A stretch of DNA of 64,000 bases, taken from assembly GCA_013397435.1 (NCBI GenBank), contig VZRG01000007.1, positions 1,799,576-1,863,575 of the forward strand. Direction: 5' to 3'. A program made the position numbers and the translations under genes. Under the pieces are notes generated by a model. It was not told the DNA's origin and searched no databases. It was given only the letters and a program-made list of their open reading frames with translations. The stretch's first letter is position 1. Each line of letters starts with the position of its first letter. This DNA is from Erythrocercus mccallii (Eukaryota; Chordata; Aves; Passeriformes; Dicruridae). Positions 39,899-53,324 of the stretch are shown here, piece after piece.

Positions 39899-40728
39899 CA
39901 AAATGCATTCTCTTCACCCAGAATTCTGAGAAAAAGTAGAATAAATTGAACTGGATCTGGAAGTAACTTCATCCTTAATATATTTTATTCATTCAAGAAA
40001 ACAAATATCAGTCCTTCAGGCTCCAAATCAGTGGCATAGAACCAAGACCTATAGTTTGAAATCTGCTGAATACTTGTTTCAAGAGAAAGAAAACGCTACC
40101 TGATTTCTGTAGTAAATAAATCACCATGGACAAATGGATCAATCCACTTACAGAAATGCAAGAATAATAATGCTGGGCATAGCCATCGTGAGCCTTCATT
40201 CAGGCAAAAACAAAATTAAAGGCAAGACTGACTATTGTGATTAGACTGAAGTTTTTGACTGTAGTTACCTAAATGCTACCATTCTTACTTTGTGAAAACA
40301 CACACTCTAGCTCTGATTCTGGTTTTGATTTTACATCTCCATCTCCCTATTAACTGGTTACAGACCACTGTATGGAAGATGTCTTCTGTGGTGTGTGCGG
40401 GCAATTTTTGGAAAACCGATTAGAAAACATTAGTCTGATTTTTTTACACAACAGCCAGACATGACTTTGAAAAACATTCATCAAATCCTGCAAGATTTTA
40501 TCAAATTTGGCCATAAATTCTGTTTATATACTAGGGAAAAGATTTTCTTCATTCCACAAGAAAAAAGAATTAAACTTTTCAAACAAGCCAGTTGCTTACA
40601 TATTTCTAAAGGAAATGATGAATGATTAAAAAATATTCAAGTGTAATTGAAAACTCTGTAGGAATACCACTGAAAAAGGTGGTGGGTCATGTATTGCTAC
40701 AAAATATACTTGTTTTTCTCTGACCGAT

Positions 40729-41317
40729 TGTCACGGTTTAACCCCAGCCAGTGACCAAGCCCCACAGAGCTGCTTGCTCACTCACTCCCTCACCAGCCAG
40801 ATTGTTGAAAACAGTGTCAGAGTAAAAGGTAGAAAACCCATGGGTTGAGATAAAGAGAGTTTAATAAGGAAAGCAAAAGCCACACACATAGGCAGAGCAA
40901 AACAAAAAATTCAATCACCACTTCCCATGGGCAGGCAGGTGTTCAGCCATCTCCAGGACAGCAGGGCCCCATCACATGTGGTGGTTACCTGAGAAGACAA
41001 ACACTATCACCTCAAACGTCCCCCTCTTTTTCTTTCTTCTCCACACTTTATATACTGAACAAGCTGCCATACGGTCTGGAACGTCTCTTTGGTCAGTTTG
41101 GGTCACCTGTCCTGGCTGTGTCTGTTCCCAGCCTCCCATGCAACACCAACTTTCTCATCAATGTAACTGTACAAGAAACAAAAAAGGCCTTGGCTCTGTG
41201 CAGTAACCACTAAAGTATTTTTGTATTATCAACTCTGTGCTCAGCACAAATACAAAACACAGCCCCACACTAGCTACTGTCAAGAAAATTAACTCCACCA
41301 CAGCTAAAAACAGCACA
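40729..41317 (-). mobile_element. Solo LTR with TATA box, sense to CNTNAP2
   Basis: A block of about 589 bp begins TGTCACGGTTTAACCCC on the plus strand and ends near CCACAGCTAAAAACAGCACA. Its reverse complement is an LTR type I recognise from many bird genomes. In that orientation it has the order GGACAGGTGACCCAAACTG, a TATA box TATATAAAG (41046-41054), a GATGGCTGAACACCTGCC segment and the polyadenylation signal ATTAAA (40860-40865). The flanks give at best a partial target duplication (ccgat and ttgat). It lies in intron 4, transcriptionally in the same direction as CNTNAP2. No internal viral region is attached. Confidence 0.85.
41046..41054 (-). promoter_or_regulatory. TATA box of the intron-4 LTR
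   Basis: TATATAAAG on the minus strand sits at the position where the U3 promoter of this LTR family has its TATA element. A transcript starting about 25-30 nt downstream would run toward CNTNAP2 exon 5. Activity is not shown by the sequence. Confidence 0.6.
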
Positions 41318-44300
41318 TTGATTATACTTTCACTGCCAGCTAACAAATGAACCTGTAAAGAATACACACTGTTGTTGCACTTCTCAAAGCCGTGGTGCTT
41401 GAGAATATCTGCCAGTTGCCTCATCACAATTTCAAGTGGAAAATAATTCATTTTTCATTTCTTTACTGGATGTAAAAAGTTGAGAGAGGAAAAAACTCAA
41501 ACTGCATCAGATTAACAAAAGGTGAAGAATAAAACATAAACACTTCTTTACTAAAAATTCCTTTTATGTCAAATCTTTCTGAAATATTTGATTTAGAAAA
41601 AAATGTTGAAATTAAACAATAAGGTATTAGGAAATACTTTTTTTCTGTTTCATCCTGAATCTTCTGATTTTAGAAGTTTATTTCTTAATGTACTAAAAAA
41701 ACCCACACAACAAAGTGCAACTTTTTTTATTATTATTTTAAAATTGAATTGCTATCTACTACCAAAAGAGGCCTATGTTCGTCAATGATAACAACTGAAG
41801 ATAATAAGTGGACTGAAGCCTGTTCTCACTTATTTTTCATGCCAAAATAAGTGAACATGTATATAGGAACTATCACAACTCTTCTTTCCTGGAGAGGCCA
41901 TAGAGAAGAACAATCTGTACTGAGAATAGTTATAAAGACAGAGGGTATTTTTTGTTTTAAATTACAAAACTCTACTCTTAAATGACTAACATGACCTGAG
42001 ATTATCTGGAGGATAAAAGGTGTCCATTTTCATGACCTTAAAAAAAAACCAAACCTCTTGTCTGAGAAAAAGGTAGAAAAAATACACTAACAAGGAAGCA
42101 AACTTACCAACAGAGCACAAATTCAAACAGATCTTTAAAAGTTTGTAAAGAAAAAGTTCACAGTTCTTTTCCCTCACTTTCCATAGCTAGATATGTGTAT
42201 TCATCCCTGTACCTTTAATGTCAGGAGAATATCAAGCTATGTTTGGCACTGATGAGCTGTGCAGCTGTGCAGAAGCTAAAAATCAAACACATAAGCATAA
42301 ATAGGTATAGAAGTTCCCAGGACAAAAATACTGAAATTGAAGAGAAAAGGAGGAAAACAGTTGGATGCTTAGCAAAACTCTTTACTGTCCAAACCACTGA
42401 CACAAGGAAAGCTTTTGTAGTTCACAGCAGCCTCTGCTAAATGACTCTTTCAGTTCTGTTTTTCTTCTACATTACAATCCCTGTATATTCAAAGAACTAT
42501 CACTTACAGTAAGTTAGTAAAGTTTCTAGGAATATTATATGATTTCACAAAATGAACATTTCAAAATATTCTTCCTTTCTGACAGTTAATACTTCGATGA
42601 AGTTTCATCATTAGATGGACAGAAAAGTCTGACCAGAAAACTTTAATACTGCCCATTTATTGTAAGTAATAAAATATCATAAGAAGAGCTAGGAAATTTT
42701 ATGCAGATTACTAGACTATGTAAGTACCTTCACCATTTAGACATATATTCACACACGTGTCAAAAGTGTAAGAGCAGAAATATGTATGCATACATTTATT
42801 AACACGTTATTATTTTATTTACCACAGGGTATTTCAATAGGAATCATGATACTTCAAGGGACTGGTGAAACAAAATGTCCAGGGTATGTCTTTGAATCCA
42901 GACAAGTGAAACTTGGTAAGATTCAACAAAAGGGAAATAAAGCAGGTTTCTCATCTACCTTAAACAGTCATTTTGTTATTTGGACACAACAGATTATTCT
43001 GGACAATATGGAAGTTTCTCTTTTAAGTGTGTGTGCCAACCACGGGAGAGAGCGAGTAGGACATGGATAGTTAGTTCCTATAGCATGAAATCAAGCTAAG
43101 CAGATTTCAAACAAGTAAATTTCCTAGCAGCTAAGTATAGCTGAGTGCAGAATTAACTGTCAAAGGAAACAGTGTTTTAATTCAAAGTCACCACAGGCAA
43201 ACAAGATTAACTACAACAACCAAAAGATCTGTCCACCCTTCAGGCTTTACCACTTCAATACTTCCTAATCAGTTTTTGCAAATATTCATTTGGCTCACCC
43301 CTTAAGAGCACTTCCAAATCTTATTTTAGTTCTTGTAACATGATTCCATGACCAAAATTTTGTTCACTTTACTATTTGTAGAGTAAATGCTCACCATAAA
43401 AATATTCATCATTTCATGAATAACCACAGGACTGTGGTTACTATTTTTCCTTCTTTTCCCTCCCTCTCTAAAAAGAAACCAGTCACCAATCAGAAAACTG
43501 AAACAGTAACATTTGACATAGCTGTACATGCAGTACAGCTAATATTTGAAAAAGAACAGATTTGCAAATACAGGTCAGGTGACATTTGTTCAGTCCCATT
43601 GCTTCCTAAGTATTAGCAAATAGAGCTGGTCAGTGAATGTAAACAGCTTGGCTTGCAGCCATTTATAGAGCTTTATAATTGTTCCTGCCACCTATTTACC
43701 TTGAGTATATGGAATATTTGCATGGCTTTCTGCAATCTCCAGGTGTTGTTGGTTTTTTTTTTTCCAAATATATCCTACAATTCAGAAGATTCATCCGGAA
43801 TTTGAAAATTCTTACCATCAGACATGCAATTTCATCAAAATCCAAATGTACTGTTTAGATCCAGAAAATCAGCACAGCCATATGAAAACTCCCCTGTGAA
43901 TAAAGGTACCATGAGTGTTTCCCACTCATAGGATTTCACCAGAGGGTCACATACAGTTACCTTGAAAAGCATAGCCAAAGCCATGCAATAATATGCTTAT
44001 TGCCCTTTTTTTTTTGTAGGCATTCATCTGCCATAGGATGGAGATTAAGGGAACTATTCATATGACAATGATCCTGCAGGAGCTTATTATAATCTTCATG
44101 AATCAGTAGTAAAAGTACTATATTGTAGATTTCACGGCCTCCAGATGATATGTCTTTTTGCTGCCAATCTCAGAAATTCATAAAAGTGAACATGGTACAA
44201 GATCCATGTCATGTGCCATTGTTATCTATCTCCAAAAGAGCGTGAATAAAACTCGGCCATCAGTTTTCATTTAAGTGATTTCAGTGGCTATTTTGACTCT

Positions 44301-46425
44301 GGTTATATTGCTTTCTTCTTTGTGACTTCCTTTTAGATATATGGTGTTACTTCAAGTGTAAAGACCCTTTTCCCTTCTACGGTTTATGAAATACATAATT
44401 TTAAAATAAAAGCTAAAAGTCTCATTGACCAAAAAATGTATTTTTATGTTATATAATAGCTTATTTGTTGTGATTTTTCAAACTTATTTTGTTTATGCAA
44501 TTTCTCCATTAATTTAGCTATTAAGCAAGTTCTTTACCCAATTTTAATATATTTTTAAATAAGATATAGTCAGTTTTCCGCTACAGAAAAAGAAATATAA
44601 GAAATTGCATTCTAAAGCTGGTTTTAGAGTAAGGCCCTTACTCTTTTTTGGTGACTTCTGTGGACTCTTCTGTTAGAAGACAACACCACAGATCTCATCT
44701 ACACAAAATACAGAGGTGAAATTTAAAAGACAGAACAGATTTTAAACTTTAAGCAAACCAAAACTAAAAGAAGAAGATTTGGTAATGTTATTAACTTCTT
44801 CAGGGTACAGATGTGAAGTCTAAGTGCTCTCTGGAAAACACCCCTCTTTTTCAAGTTGATTTGCTGGGCAAGGGAGGACATAGGCTTCACCCCTTGTACA
44901 AAAAAGTTAAATGTGTATCTTATATACATATGCAAACAAAATAGGAACCTGAAACATGGTCATTAGTGACCTTACGTTTCAGTTCAGTATGAGGAAGCAA
45001 TTTTCTTAAATGTCTGAGGCTAATGACCAGGTTGCAGCAATGTGGAAGGAAAGGTTTTATACATTCACTATGCATTCCCAATTAAACCTTGTGTGCTATG
45101 TGAGAAAATATAATTTTTGATCTGAAGATATCTAAATAAAATAATACATTGATTTATTAAGTAAAAGAAAAATTAAAACTGTGATACATTGGGCAGCCTT
45201 TTATTTAGGTATTAGTTCCAAAAATTGGGGTAGATTTGACTAGAAGCCTGTCTTTTAATCAGGCTTTTAAAATTGGTGATTATCTAAATGGTTAGTTCCT
45301 TAAATGACAGCAGGATTAATCTGCAAATCACACTGGTTAATGGCAGTGCTTATATTTATATGCAAATATATGCACTTCTAATCGTAAGGTTAAAAACTTG
45401 GCCTCTGCCAAAGGACACATCTACATGGAAAGGTGCAGCATTTACACCTGGCTCCAAATAATTCATTTGAAGACAAGCTGGGAATTTGTAAACAGTACTC
45501 CCTGGTTAGAGTATTCATACCAAAGGGCTGCCTTCCTCTCTCTTTAAACAATGATTTTTTTAGTTTTTCTTCTCAGCTGTTCTGCTGCTCTCTACTGATA
45601 CCATTTTGGGAGCAGCCCAATTTCTGCACATAAAAACCAAACAGCATTGTAACAGAGTTGTTGAAAGAAAAGTCCCTTTACAGATAAAACCAGAATATTA
45701 TTTTTAATCTTACATTAAATAAAAATCTCCAGTGATTAACTGAAACAATTTCTAATACAAACAGAACACTAATACTCTCTCAGTAAAATTGTGAATTATA
45801 TTGGGCCACTTTAGTTCTTCTGTGAAGACGCATCAGGATTTTTATAGTTCCATTCATTGTGTCCTTGGCAGATGCTTTTTATTCTCCTCCAAAAGTTCAG
45901 CAAAAAAACAAATTTTCATCGAACAACTAAAATAATTTTGTCAGCAAGCTATGTTTTTCTTTTTCTCACATTTACTTTAAACCTCTAGAAGTATCTTGTT
46001 GCATCCCTACAGCATTTTGTCTATTCATTTCATCAAAATGTACCATTTTTATGCATAAATATTGCAGCAAATATCATGAGGTTTCTTGTTTGATTCTGCT
46101 ACATTTTATTCTGTTAAAGAGAGTTATATTTGACAGTAAATTAGATGTTTGTTTCTTGTATCAAATCCCTGAGTTTGCATTTGATGTACAAGCAAGGAGG
46201 TATACTTAGAAACAAGTATTAATTATGCTGGAAAATTAGCCATGCTGTAGCAGTTGGTACACTTAAAACAGCACATAAAACATTTTAGTGGTATGATGGT
46301 AAGCACTTGTTCATTGAGAGCCATGTACTGAATAATCAGAGTTGTACCTAAAACTTCAGAAGCTCAATTCTCTTTGAGTAACAATTAACTTTAGTGTAAG
46401 CTACAGTTTCTCAGGAAACAGATGT

Positions 46426-46790
46426 CATAGAAACATGGAACAGTTTGGGTTGGAAGGGACCTTTAAAGGCCATCTAGTTCAATCCCTCTGCAATAATCAG
46501 AGATGTCTTCAACTAGATCAGTTTCCTCAGAGCCCCAACCAACATGAGTTTAAATGTTTCCAGGGATGGAGCATCCATCACCTCTGTGGGTAAATTGTTA
46601 CAGTGTTCTAGCACTCTCATTGTAATAAATGTCCTCCTTATATCTAATCTAAATTGACCCCCTATTAGTTTAAAACCATTACACTTTGTCTTATTGCAAC
46701 AGATCCTGCTCTTGTATTTTTGCAATATTTCTAACAACCATGTGTACACCCAGTACAGCAGCACCAATATCACAGTAAGTTTGATTTGAT
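46426..46790 (-). mobile_element. CR1 LINE 3' end including the ORF2 C-terminus
   Basis: The plus strand starts catagaaacatggaacag and then gtttgggttggaagggacct, the classic reverse-complement CR1 tail. On the minus strand a frame at 46513-46797 retains the CR1 ORF2 C-terminal pattern: FRLDIRRTFITMRVLEH, then NNLPTEVMDAPSLETFK and LVGALRKLI. The copy is heavily 5'-truncated. It is in sense orientation to CNTNAP2, about 1 kb downstream of exon 4. Confidence 0.88.
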
Positions 46791-47780
46791 TTCTCAACTA
46801 AGTTCCTGCAGCTGTTGGGAAATTCTCTTTGATTCAATAGACATTTTTAAAACATTAATTGTATGGAAATAAGAAAAATAATACCAAAACTCTATTCTTC
46901 ATGGTTCTATTGGTGTTGAATGAAAGTATGGAGTCTTTTGACTATCTAATCAAATCAAAAAATCAGTTGAAATCACAGCTGTTTTGCTAGCCAGAATGGC
47001 AAAGGGCTCCAATAGGTCTTATGTCACCCAATGAAGTCAATGATGAGTCTTCCTCACTTTATCCTAAAGTCTGGTTATTAAAAGACAAAACTCAAATAAC
47101 ATCTTCCAGCTAAAATACCAACAAATCCAGGATACTACCTAAAAAGTACATAGAGATAGGATATCATAAACTCAATTTTGCAGGTTTGCAGACTTAAGCA
47201 GTGGCTGGATTGAATTGAAGGGAGGGCATTAGAAATGAATTTCTTACAGCATTACCAGTTTTGCTCTTAACTATGGAAACACTTGTACCATTGCTCACCA
47301 GAGTTTCAGAAGAAATTCAAATATTCAACAAAATATCTCAGAAAAACATCAGATATTTAGACAATTTGAGCTATTCTGATAGAATTCTTATTTATTACTT
47401 TAATTTTATCTCTTGGCAATAAATTACGTCCTGTTTCCATTTTATCTCTCAAGACCCAGCATGACGTTTGTTTGAATACAATCTTTTCCTCAAATGTCCC
47501 AATCAAGCTTATACAATAGCCAAAGCCTTCTACAACAGAAACTGTGAAGATGAAAAGGAGCAACTTCAAAGCACTATTGCAAATTCCAATGTGACATCTT
47601 CCAGAGAAGAACAATCAACTCAGAATTAACATTCCAACAAGTATTTCATGAAGTCCTGAGTAACACAATTAGCAATCCTGGAACAAAGATGAAAGTCTTT
47701 GATATCTGGATTTAATCCAAAATTCAAAGCAAGGTTTTATCTAGGGGAGAAAAAATAAGGATCGTCACATAAAAACTTAC

Positions 47781-47928
47781 AGTAGGAGCAACCATAGACT
47801 TCAATTCTTAACCCAATTTGGCCCTCTCCATTCCAGTCCAAAGGAACTATCCTTACATAACGAGCAATAACTGGATGTTGTAAATCATGTCGGACCACAC
47901 TGTCAGAGTTTGTATTTCCAGGAAATGC
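47781..47928 (-). CDS. CNTNAP2: CNTNAP2 coding exon 4 (end of discoidin / F5/8 type C domain)
   Basis: This 148-nt exon translates as AFPGNTNSDSVVRHDLQ, then HPVIARYVRIVPLDWNGEG, and ends QIGLRIEVYGCSY plus the first base of a Trp codon finished in exon 5. It is the C-terminal part of the discoidin-like (F5/8 type C) domain of CASPR2, with the typical ARYVRI strand and the closing Cys of the domain (YGCSY). The acceptor is a strong pyrimidine tract, ...tcttctttcccttag|GCATTT, and the donor ACT|GTAAGT is near consensus. The exon was found by reading the minus strand between splice signals because it is too short to stand out as an open frame. It begins in phase 0, so exon 3 must end on a codon boundary upstream, beyond the right edge of the window. 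Confidence 0.97.
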
Positions 47929-49584
47929 CTAAGGGAAAGAAGAAAATAATTATCAGTTCTAGTGCCTATATGGTTGGCATCTGAAAAAATACAGATAAAA
48001 TCCTATAATAAGTATCAACAGTGGAACAAAAAAAACAAAGAATAAGGACAGCTATTGCAAACTATAGTTATCAAAATATTGAAAGAGAAAAAACTTAACC
48101 TGGTCTTTGCTTGCAGTTATAGGAATGGCAAATTACATGCTCAAACAATACTTTTTTCAAGAAATGTATCTTAGAAGAATAGTTATTTTGAACCATGGAT
48201 GGTAGGCCCAGGTGGTGGTAGATATAAGGAAGATGCACAGGATGCCTTCTTTGGTGGACTCACAAAATTATAACGTGTTAACTGTTACATTCACCCCAAG
48301 TTCTGCAGCTATTGATGTGCTAAATGAAAATGGCATTCCTAACTTCATAGATAAGTTAGTAAGAGACATTAATTAGTGTCTTTGAAGTACTCATATATTT
48401 GAGTGGTATAAGGAAGTGAACAGTTCTCTCTTCTAAGCTGAAGACAAAGGAAAGTATGTACTGGACAACAACAAAAAATCCTGCTGAGCAGCTGCCTGTT
48501 TTCTTAATCTTGTTCTAGGAATCACAGAACTTCATGGAGGGAATAAAAATTTTTATTCTTTTAAAAATGTATATTTTAGTGAGCATGCAAAGTAATGCTT
48601 CATAGTTCAAGAGCAAATTCCATTTGGTAATGTTTTAATTTTATGATGCTTGGTAATCTTATTAAAACCCTATTAAATGTAAAGGTTTTTTGGTTGTTTT
48701 GGTCCAGGCTTATTAGTTGTTTTTTTTAATTTCCTAGAAGTGTTATGGTCAAAGGAAGCCGAATGTGAGACGACATGATATTTTCTACATAATTTAATTA
48801 ATTTTTTGATGAAAAAGAGTCTCAAAATCATAAGCATTTTCTGTAGCTGTCCACACTTTGTACCCTGATTTGTGCTTTACCAGTCCTTCGTCAGAAAGAG
48901 GGCTGATCCCAGCAGGTACATGGCATTTCAGGGGTTCCTATTGCTATATGAATCAGTAACCTCTGCTGAATGCATAAACATAGTGAACAGGAACAAGGCA
49001 GTCCCAGATTAATAAAACACATTCCATTTAGTCTCCAGCAGAATAGTATCTTTTAAATACAGCCTTCATTTAAATTAATGGGGAACAGTAATACAGGCTT
49101 TGCGGATAATGCAAATACCAGGCCAAAATCTATTATTACAAGACTGAAAAATCAATTTACAGGACCTTGAAAATTGCCACAATTGCTGGAAAATCTCCTT
49201 TTCTGGCCAATAAGATTTAAAAGTATAATTTAGACCCATATCTCTAATAGGAGGTTTATTTAAAATAAGGTGTGAATCTCTGGCTAAAAAAATAAATAAA
49301 ATTCAGAATTTTACACTAAGAAACCTCCTTGCAAAATTTTTTTTCAGAAAAAATGTAAATACCTATATAAATAAAACAAGTTTTTCAGATTGTTAGTCTC
49401 ATTTAGTCACTTAAATATTATTGCCAGATAGCATGTTTTCTCTTTAACCCAAACTAGGAAAATGATCAAAATGACTCACTTATCTATAAAACACTGTCTC
49501 ATGAGCCCAACTCCAAAATTCTCTATTCTATAAACCATTTCTCTTCTTGTATTGGATACTGACTTCTGTAAGTTACTTCAGATT

Positions 49585-50335
49585 TGTCTTGGGTTATGGA
49601 ATCAAAAAAAAGTGTGTATTCTATTTCATCTGTTGAAAGCAGTTGGAGAAATGTGTTTTATTTCTTTACCTCTTGTGACTGCAGGAGGAGAGGGGTGGAT
49701 GCTTTCTGATAATAGCCCAGCTGTTAAAACCAGGCGGGGTAGTGTTTCTTATCTCTTTCACCACTCCTTCTCCCTCTGGGGGATGGATATCTGCTGATAA
49801 TGGACCATTAGGCTCACCAATGACATGACACATTACATCATCCTATTGTAAGATGCTCCACCCAGTGGTGAAAGGCTCCGGAGTTTCCTACCTAGATAAA
49901 AATGGATACTGAGGAACACCAGACATCCAGTTTCTCCACTGGATTCTCTGGAGGAAGATGGGACCCATTTCTCCACCACTGGACTTCTCTACAGGATCAT
50001 CTTTACTCCATAGAACTGCATCTGCTACTCCAGGAGGATTCATCTGGACTGCTTCTAACCCTGACCAACAGGGTGTCAGGTCATGTCCCTGACTCTGGGT
50101 CTAGGGTTTTTGTTTGTTTTGTTTGCTTGTCTTTCTGTACTACTACATTTGCATTTTTTTTTAATATTCCTCTTAATATTCTTAGTAAAGAACTGCTATC
50201 CCTATTCCCAAAGCTTTGCCTGAAAGCCCTTAATTGCAAAATTATAATAATTTGGAGGAAGGGGGGATTGCATTCTCCATTCCAAGAAAAATTCCAGCTT
50301 TCCCTGGCAGATACCTGTCTCCCGAAACCAAGACA
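49585..50335 (+). mobile_element. Solo LTR (ERVL-like, TGTCTTGG...CCAAGACA), antisense to CNTNAP2
   Basis: A 751-bp element with a perfect 8-bp terminal inverted repeat, TGTCTTGG at the start and CCAAGACA at the end. The flanks AGATT (49580-49584) and ATATT (50336-50340) are a probable 5-bp target duplication with one difference. A TATA-like GATAAAAA is at 49895-49902 and an AGTAAA polyadenylation signal at 50184-50189. Most of its length from about 49780 is clearly homologous to the LTR at 55.4-56.0 kb. The 167-codon frame at 49902-50405 lies mostly within this repeat and is not a gene. Confidence 0.82.
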
Positions 50336-53138
50336 ATATTTCAGCTCACATTGCAATAAAAAGACTGGGAATGTTATTAGCCACAACCACTTTCCTCAAA
50401 GGTAGTGCTCCCCAGGACAGCAACAAAATAAGAACAAAAAAAGATAAGAAAATAAGTCCCCAAATCCTTTCTAAACAGTGCTTTTGAACATACATTGAAT
50501 GGAGCTTTTAAACATATAAACCAAGATTTTTGTCACTCAATTAGAAACTGTGTTTAGCTCCAAATAATTTTCAAAATTTAACAGAGCAGGTTTATAAGAC
50601 AGATAACAGGGCAACTAATGTTTTAACTAATGTTAAAATTAATTAAATAAATAATCAATCATCAGCAGAATTTGCATGAAAAAACGTGTAATTTTTTAAA
50701 TTACTTTGGCTTTACCAATATGCTTCATCCACCCCACTGTACATAGGGACACTGGAGAGACACTCAGTATAATTCTCTTTGCATAGCTAAAGAACGTGGA
50801 GAAAATGAAGGTAAGTGTTTGGCAAATTTGGAAGCAAAGCTATGGAAAGTTAAGATCAGACTCAATTTTTTATCCTGTACTTAAGGAACAACTACATTCT
50901 AATCAATAATTAAAAATGGTAGAGCTAAATTATAAATTCCTGTAAGCATTGTAATGAAATAACACAGAGATTAACAGTAGTGTGTAAGTAAAACTGGCCC
51001 AAATGGTTTTCATTTCCTGAAATAGGACAGTTTGCAACAGTTTTACAGTACTCAATTCTATGGACAAAGGAAAAACATTACAAAATCTCCTTCTGGGAAA
51101 ATGTTCTTTACAATAAAGGATTAAAAAGAAATTCTCAGCATTAAAGAATTTATATCTGAAATAAGGAGGCACAGAAATGCCTGAAATGTTATCAAGTGAA
51201 CAAAAGTGGAAGCTTTCATACCAAAAACCAAAGAGTAAAATGATGGAAGGATGGTGGTTGCATCTCCACCCAGATAAACAAAAAATGCTTGCAATCTCTC
51301 GGCTCTCTGTGAAGCAGAGAAAAAAAAGTCCTGTACTTCACTGAAAAACATCATCACATATATACCAGAGAATCTACCTTAGTTAAAGGGAAAATTAGTT
51401 CTTCACCTCACTTAATTCAGGTGAAGAATTCTCCATCCAAATTAATGATCTATTCAGAGATGAGTACTAAAATTGCTTCAGTGTAGGCTCTTTCCAGGAT
51501 AATGGAAAAAGAGGGCAATGCATGGAATAGTAGGATGATATTTCTTTTCCTGTGTGAGGAACTACTAAATCTTTTTTCATAACTTTCTTTAATTACTAGT
51601 ACTTTTTTCCACCACTGATTTTATACTCACTGTAATACTCTTGATAGTTATTTTTTGGTTTTTTTTTAATCAAAGGAAGAAATAATTTATACCTCTGAAT
51701 TTCTGAAAAAAAAAATCTATACTTCTAGCTTTATTTTGACACTGTAATAGTAAAAACAGTACAAAGACTGTGTTCCATGGTACTATAGCTCCATAAATGG
51801 CAGACATAGGAAACAGAAATACCATTATAAAATATGAAAACATCCACAGGCAGGCAGAATATGTCTTCAGGAAACATGACTGGGGTTTTTTTGGCACTCC
51901 AAGTTGAGTTAAGCATGAAGCTGACTAAACCTTGAACTTTTTATTTTTATAGAAAAAAAAATCAATTTCCAAACCAGATAATTCTTTTCAAAAACTAGAA
52001 AGATTATAAAATGAGAAATTGAGAGTTTGGTTATGGCTGCCATCCCTCTGACTGCACAGAAAAGAAAATCTGTTTTTCACTGTGTTTTCAGGAATCTGCA
52101 CCATTGATGAGCAGAGCAGGGCTGGCTGGGTGCTGGAAGCTCTCTACCAGCAATACAGTGGAATAATGTTTGGCATTGCAGAGTAGTTCGAATCCAGGGG
52201 CCCTGGAAAAATTCACATCACGAACTCATTCTGCACAAGCTGACTGAAATCCACAGAAGAATTCAGAGAAGACAATGTTTCAAAAATTTGTTCTACTTTA
52301 CCACATGGACATTTAAGAAAAAAAAAAAGACAAAACCTGAACTTCACCTCTTTGCTGGTGAAACATTTATTTGCTCAATACCTATGAAAACCCAACCCAA
52401 CTGTGTCTTGCAATCTCAAACAGCAAAAATAAGAGGATTGGGTAAAGGAAAATGCAAGAGATCAACTTCAAGGAGAAGTGTGTGGGGGAGAAGATATATA
52501 AGAAACATGGTAGGAAAACAGGTTGCAGAAGGAAAGAATAATAGCAAATAAAGAGAAAAAAATGCATCAGAAAGTAATAGATCTAGGTTATGTCCATTTT
52601 AGCTCAGTTTTGACAGGTTGCTGTACTCTTTCATGTATACTGTGGGGAGTAAAAAAAAGTCATAGGAAGCAGTAATCTTTACTTGAGGAACATTTCTTCA
52701 TTTTCTCCATTGAACAGCACAATCAGTAACACTACAATTTGCATACTCCACTCTTTCCCTAAAAGCAAACACGTTCAAAGCAAAACAACATTTCTACAGC
52801 ATTCTGCATAATCACATCACACAGAAATACATCTGAATAGAAAAAAAATTATCTGAAAGTAATTCAAAGGTATAGCAGGTATTTCCCTGACCACAAATGA
52901 TTAAATTCTCCAAAGATTCACCAGGTGCTGAATCTCATCTTTGAGATTTGTGATTATAAAATGACCAGAATTCCTAAGAGCTCAGGATTAACAACAAGTG
53001 GGATCAACTAAACATTACAATGCTGATGATGGTGAGCTCATATGAACTTGATTCTATTATCAGTGTCAGCAGTAAATCCCAATTTCAGTGGCTATTGATA
53101 TACTTCCCTCAGCCACATTTCTCTGTTTTATATAAATG

Positions 53139-53139
53139 C

Positions 53140-53174
<35 letters not shown>
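53139..53174. repeat. TA dinucleotide microsatellite
   Basis: About 17 TA units with a single G interruption, lying about 150 bp from the LTR at 53325. It is likely to vary in length between individuals. Confidence 0.95.
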
Positions 53175-53318
53175 ACCCCTATGTTATTTGTGCAGTGCTA
53201 AAAATTTCTGGAAAACTGCTCACATACTCAAAGTAAGTAACATCTAGTTGTAGGCTTTCACTAGAACTGATAACATGTTTTTGTTCTGTGCTCAAAATAT
53301 TTCCTAGCATTTTTTAAA

Positions 53319-53324
53319 TAGATC
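53319..53324. repeat. Target-site duplication, left copy (TAGATC)
   Basis: Identical to 53712-53717 and directly abutting the LTR on the other side. Confidence 0.85.

Larger units (their letters stand above)
7586..47780 (-). other. CNTNAP2: CNTNAP2 intron 4 (complete, about 40.2 kb)
   Basis: A long AT-rich intron between exon 4 (donor GTAAGT) and exon 5 (acceptor ttcctttag). It holds three LTR copies (26.2, 26.9 and 40.7 kb), four CR1 tails (16.1, 28.3, 39.3 and 46.4 kb), a possible gene remnant (16.4 kb), and several simple repeats. Stretches such as 7.6-16.0, 17-26, 29-38.9, 41.4-46.4 and 46.8-47.7 kb show only unique-looking AT-rich sequence and short chance open frames. Conserved enhancers could be hidden there but cannot be recognised from one sequence. 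Confidence 0.88.

Noticed and set aside
49902..50405. 167-codon plus-strand open frame
   Set aside because: It lies almost wholly inside an LTR copy, has no known domain, and the homologous LTR at 55.4 kb does not preserve it.
52180..52200. GTTCGAATCC, the loop sequence of a tRNA T-arm
   Set aside because: The flanking bases do not form the 5-bp T stem, and no acceptor, D or anticodon arm fits around it.
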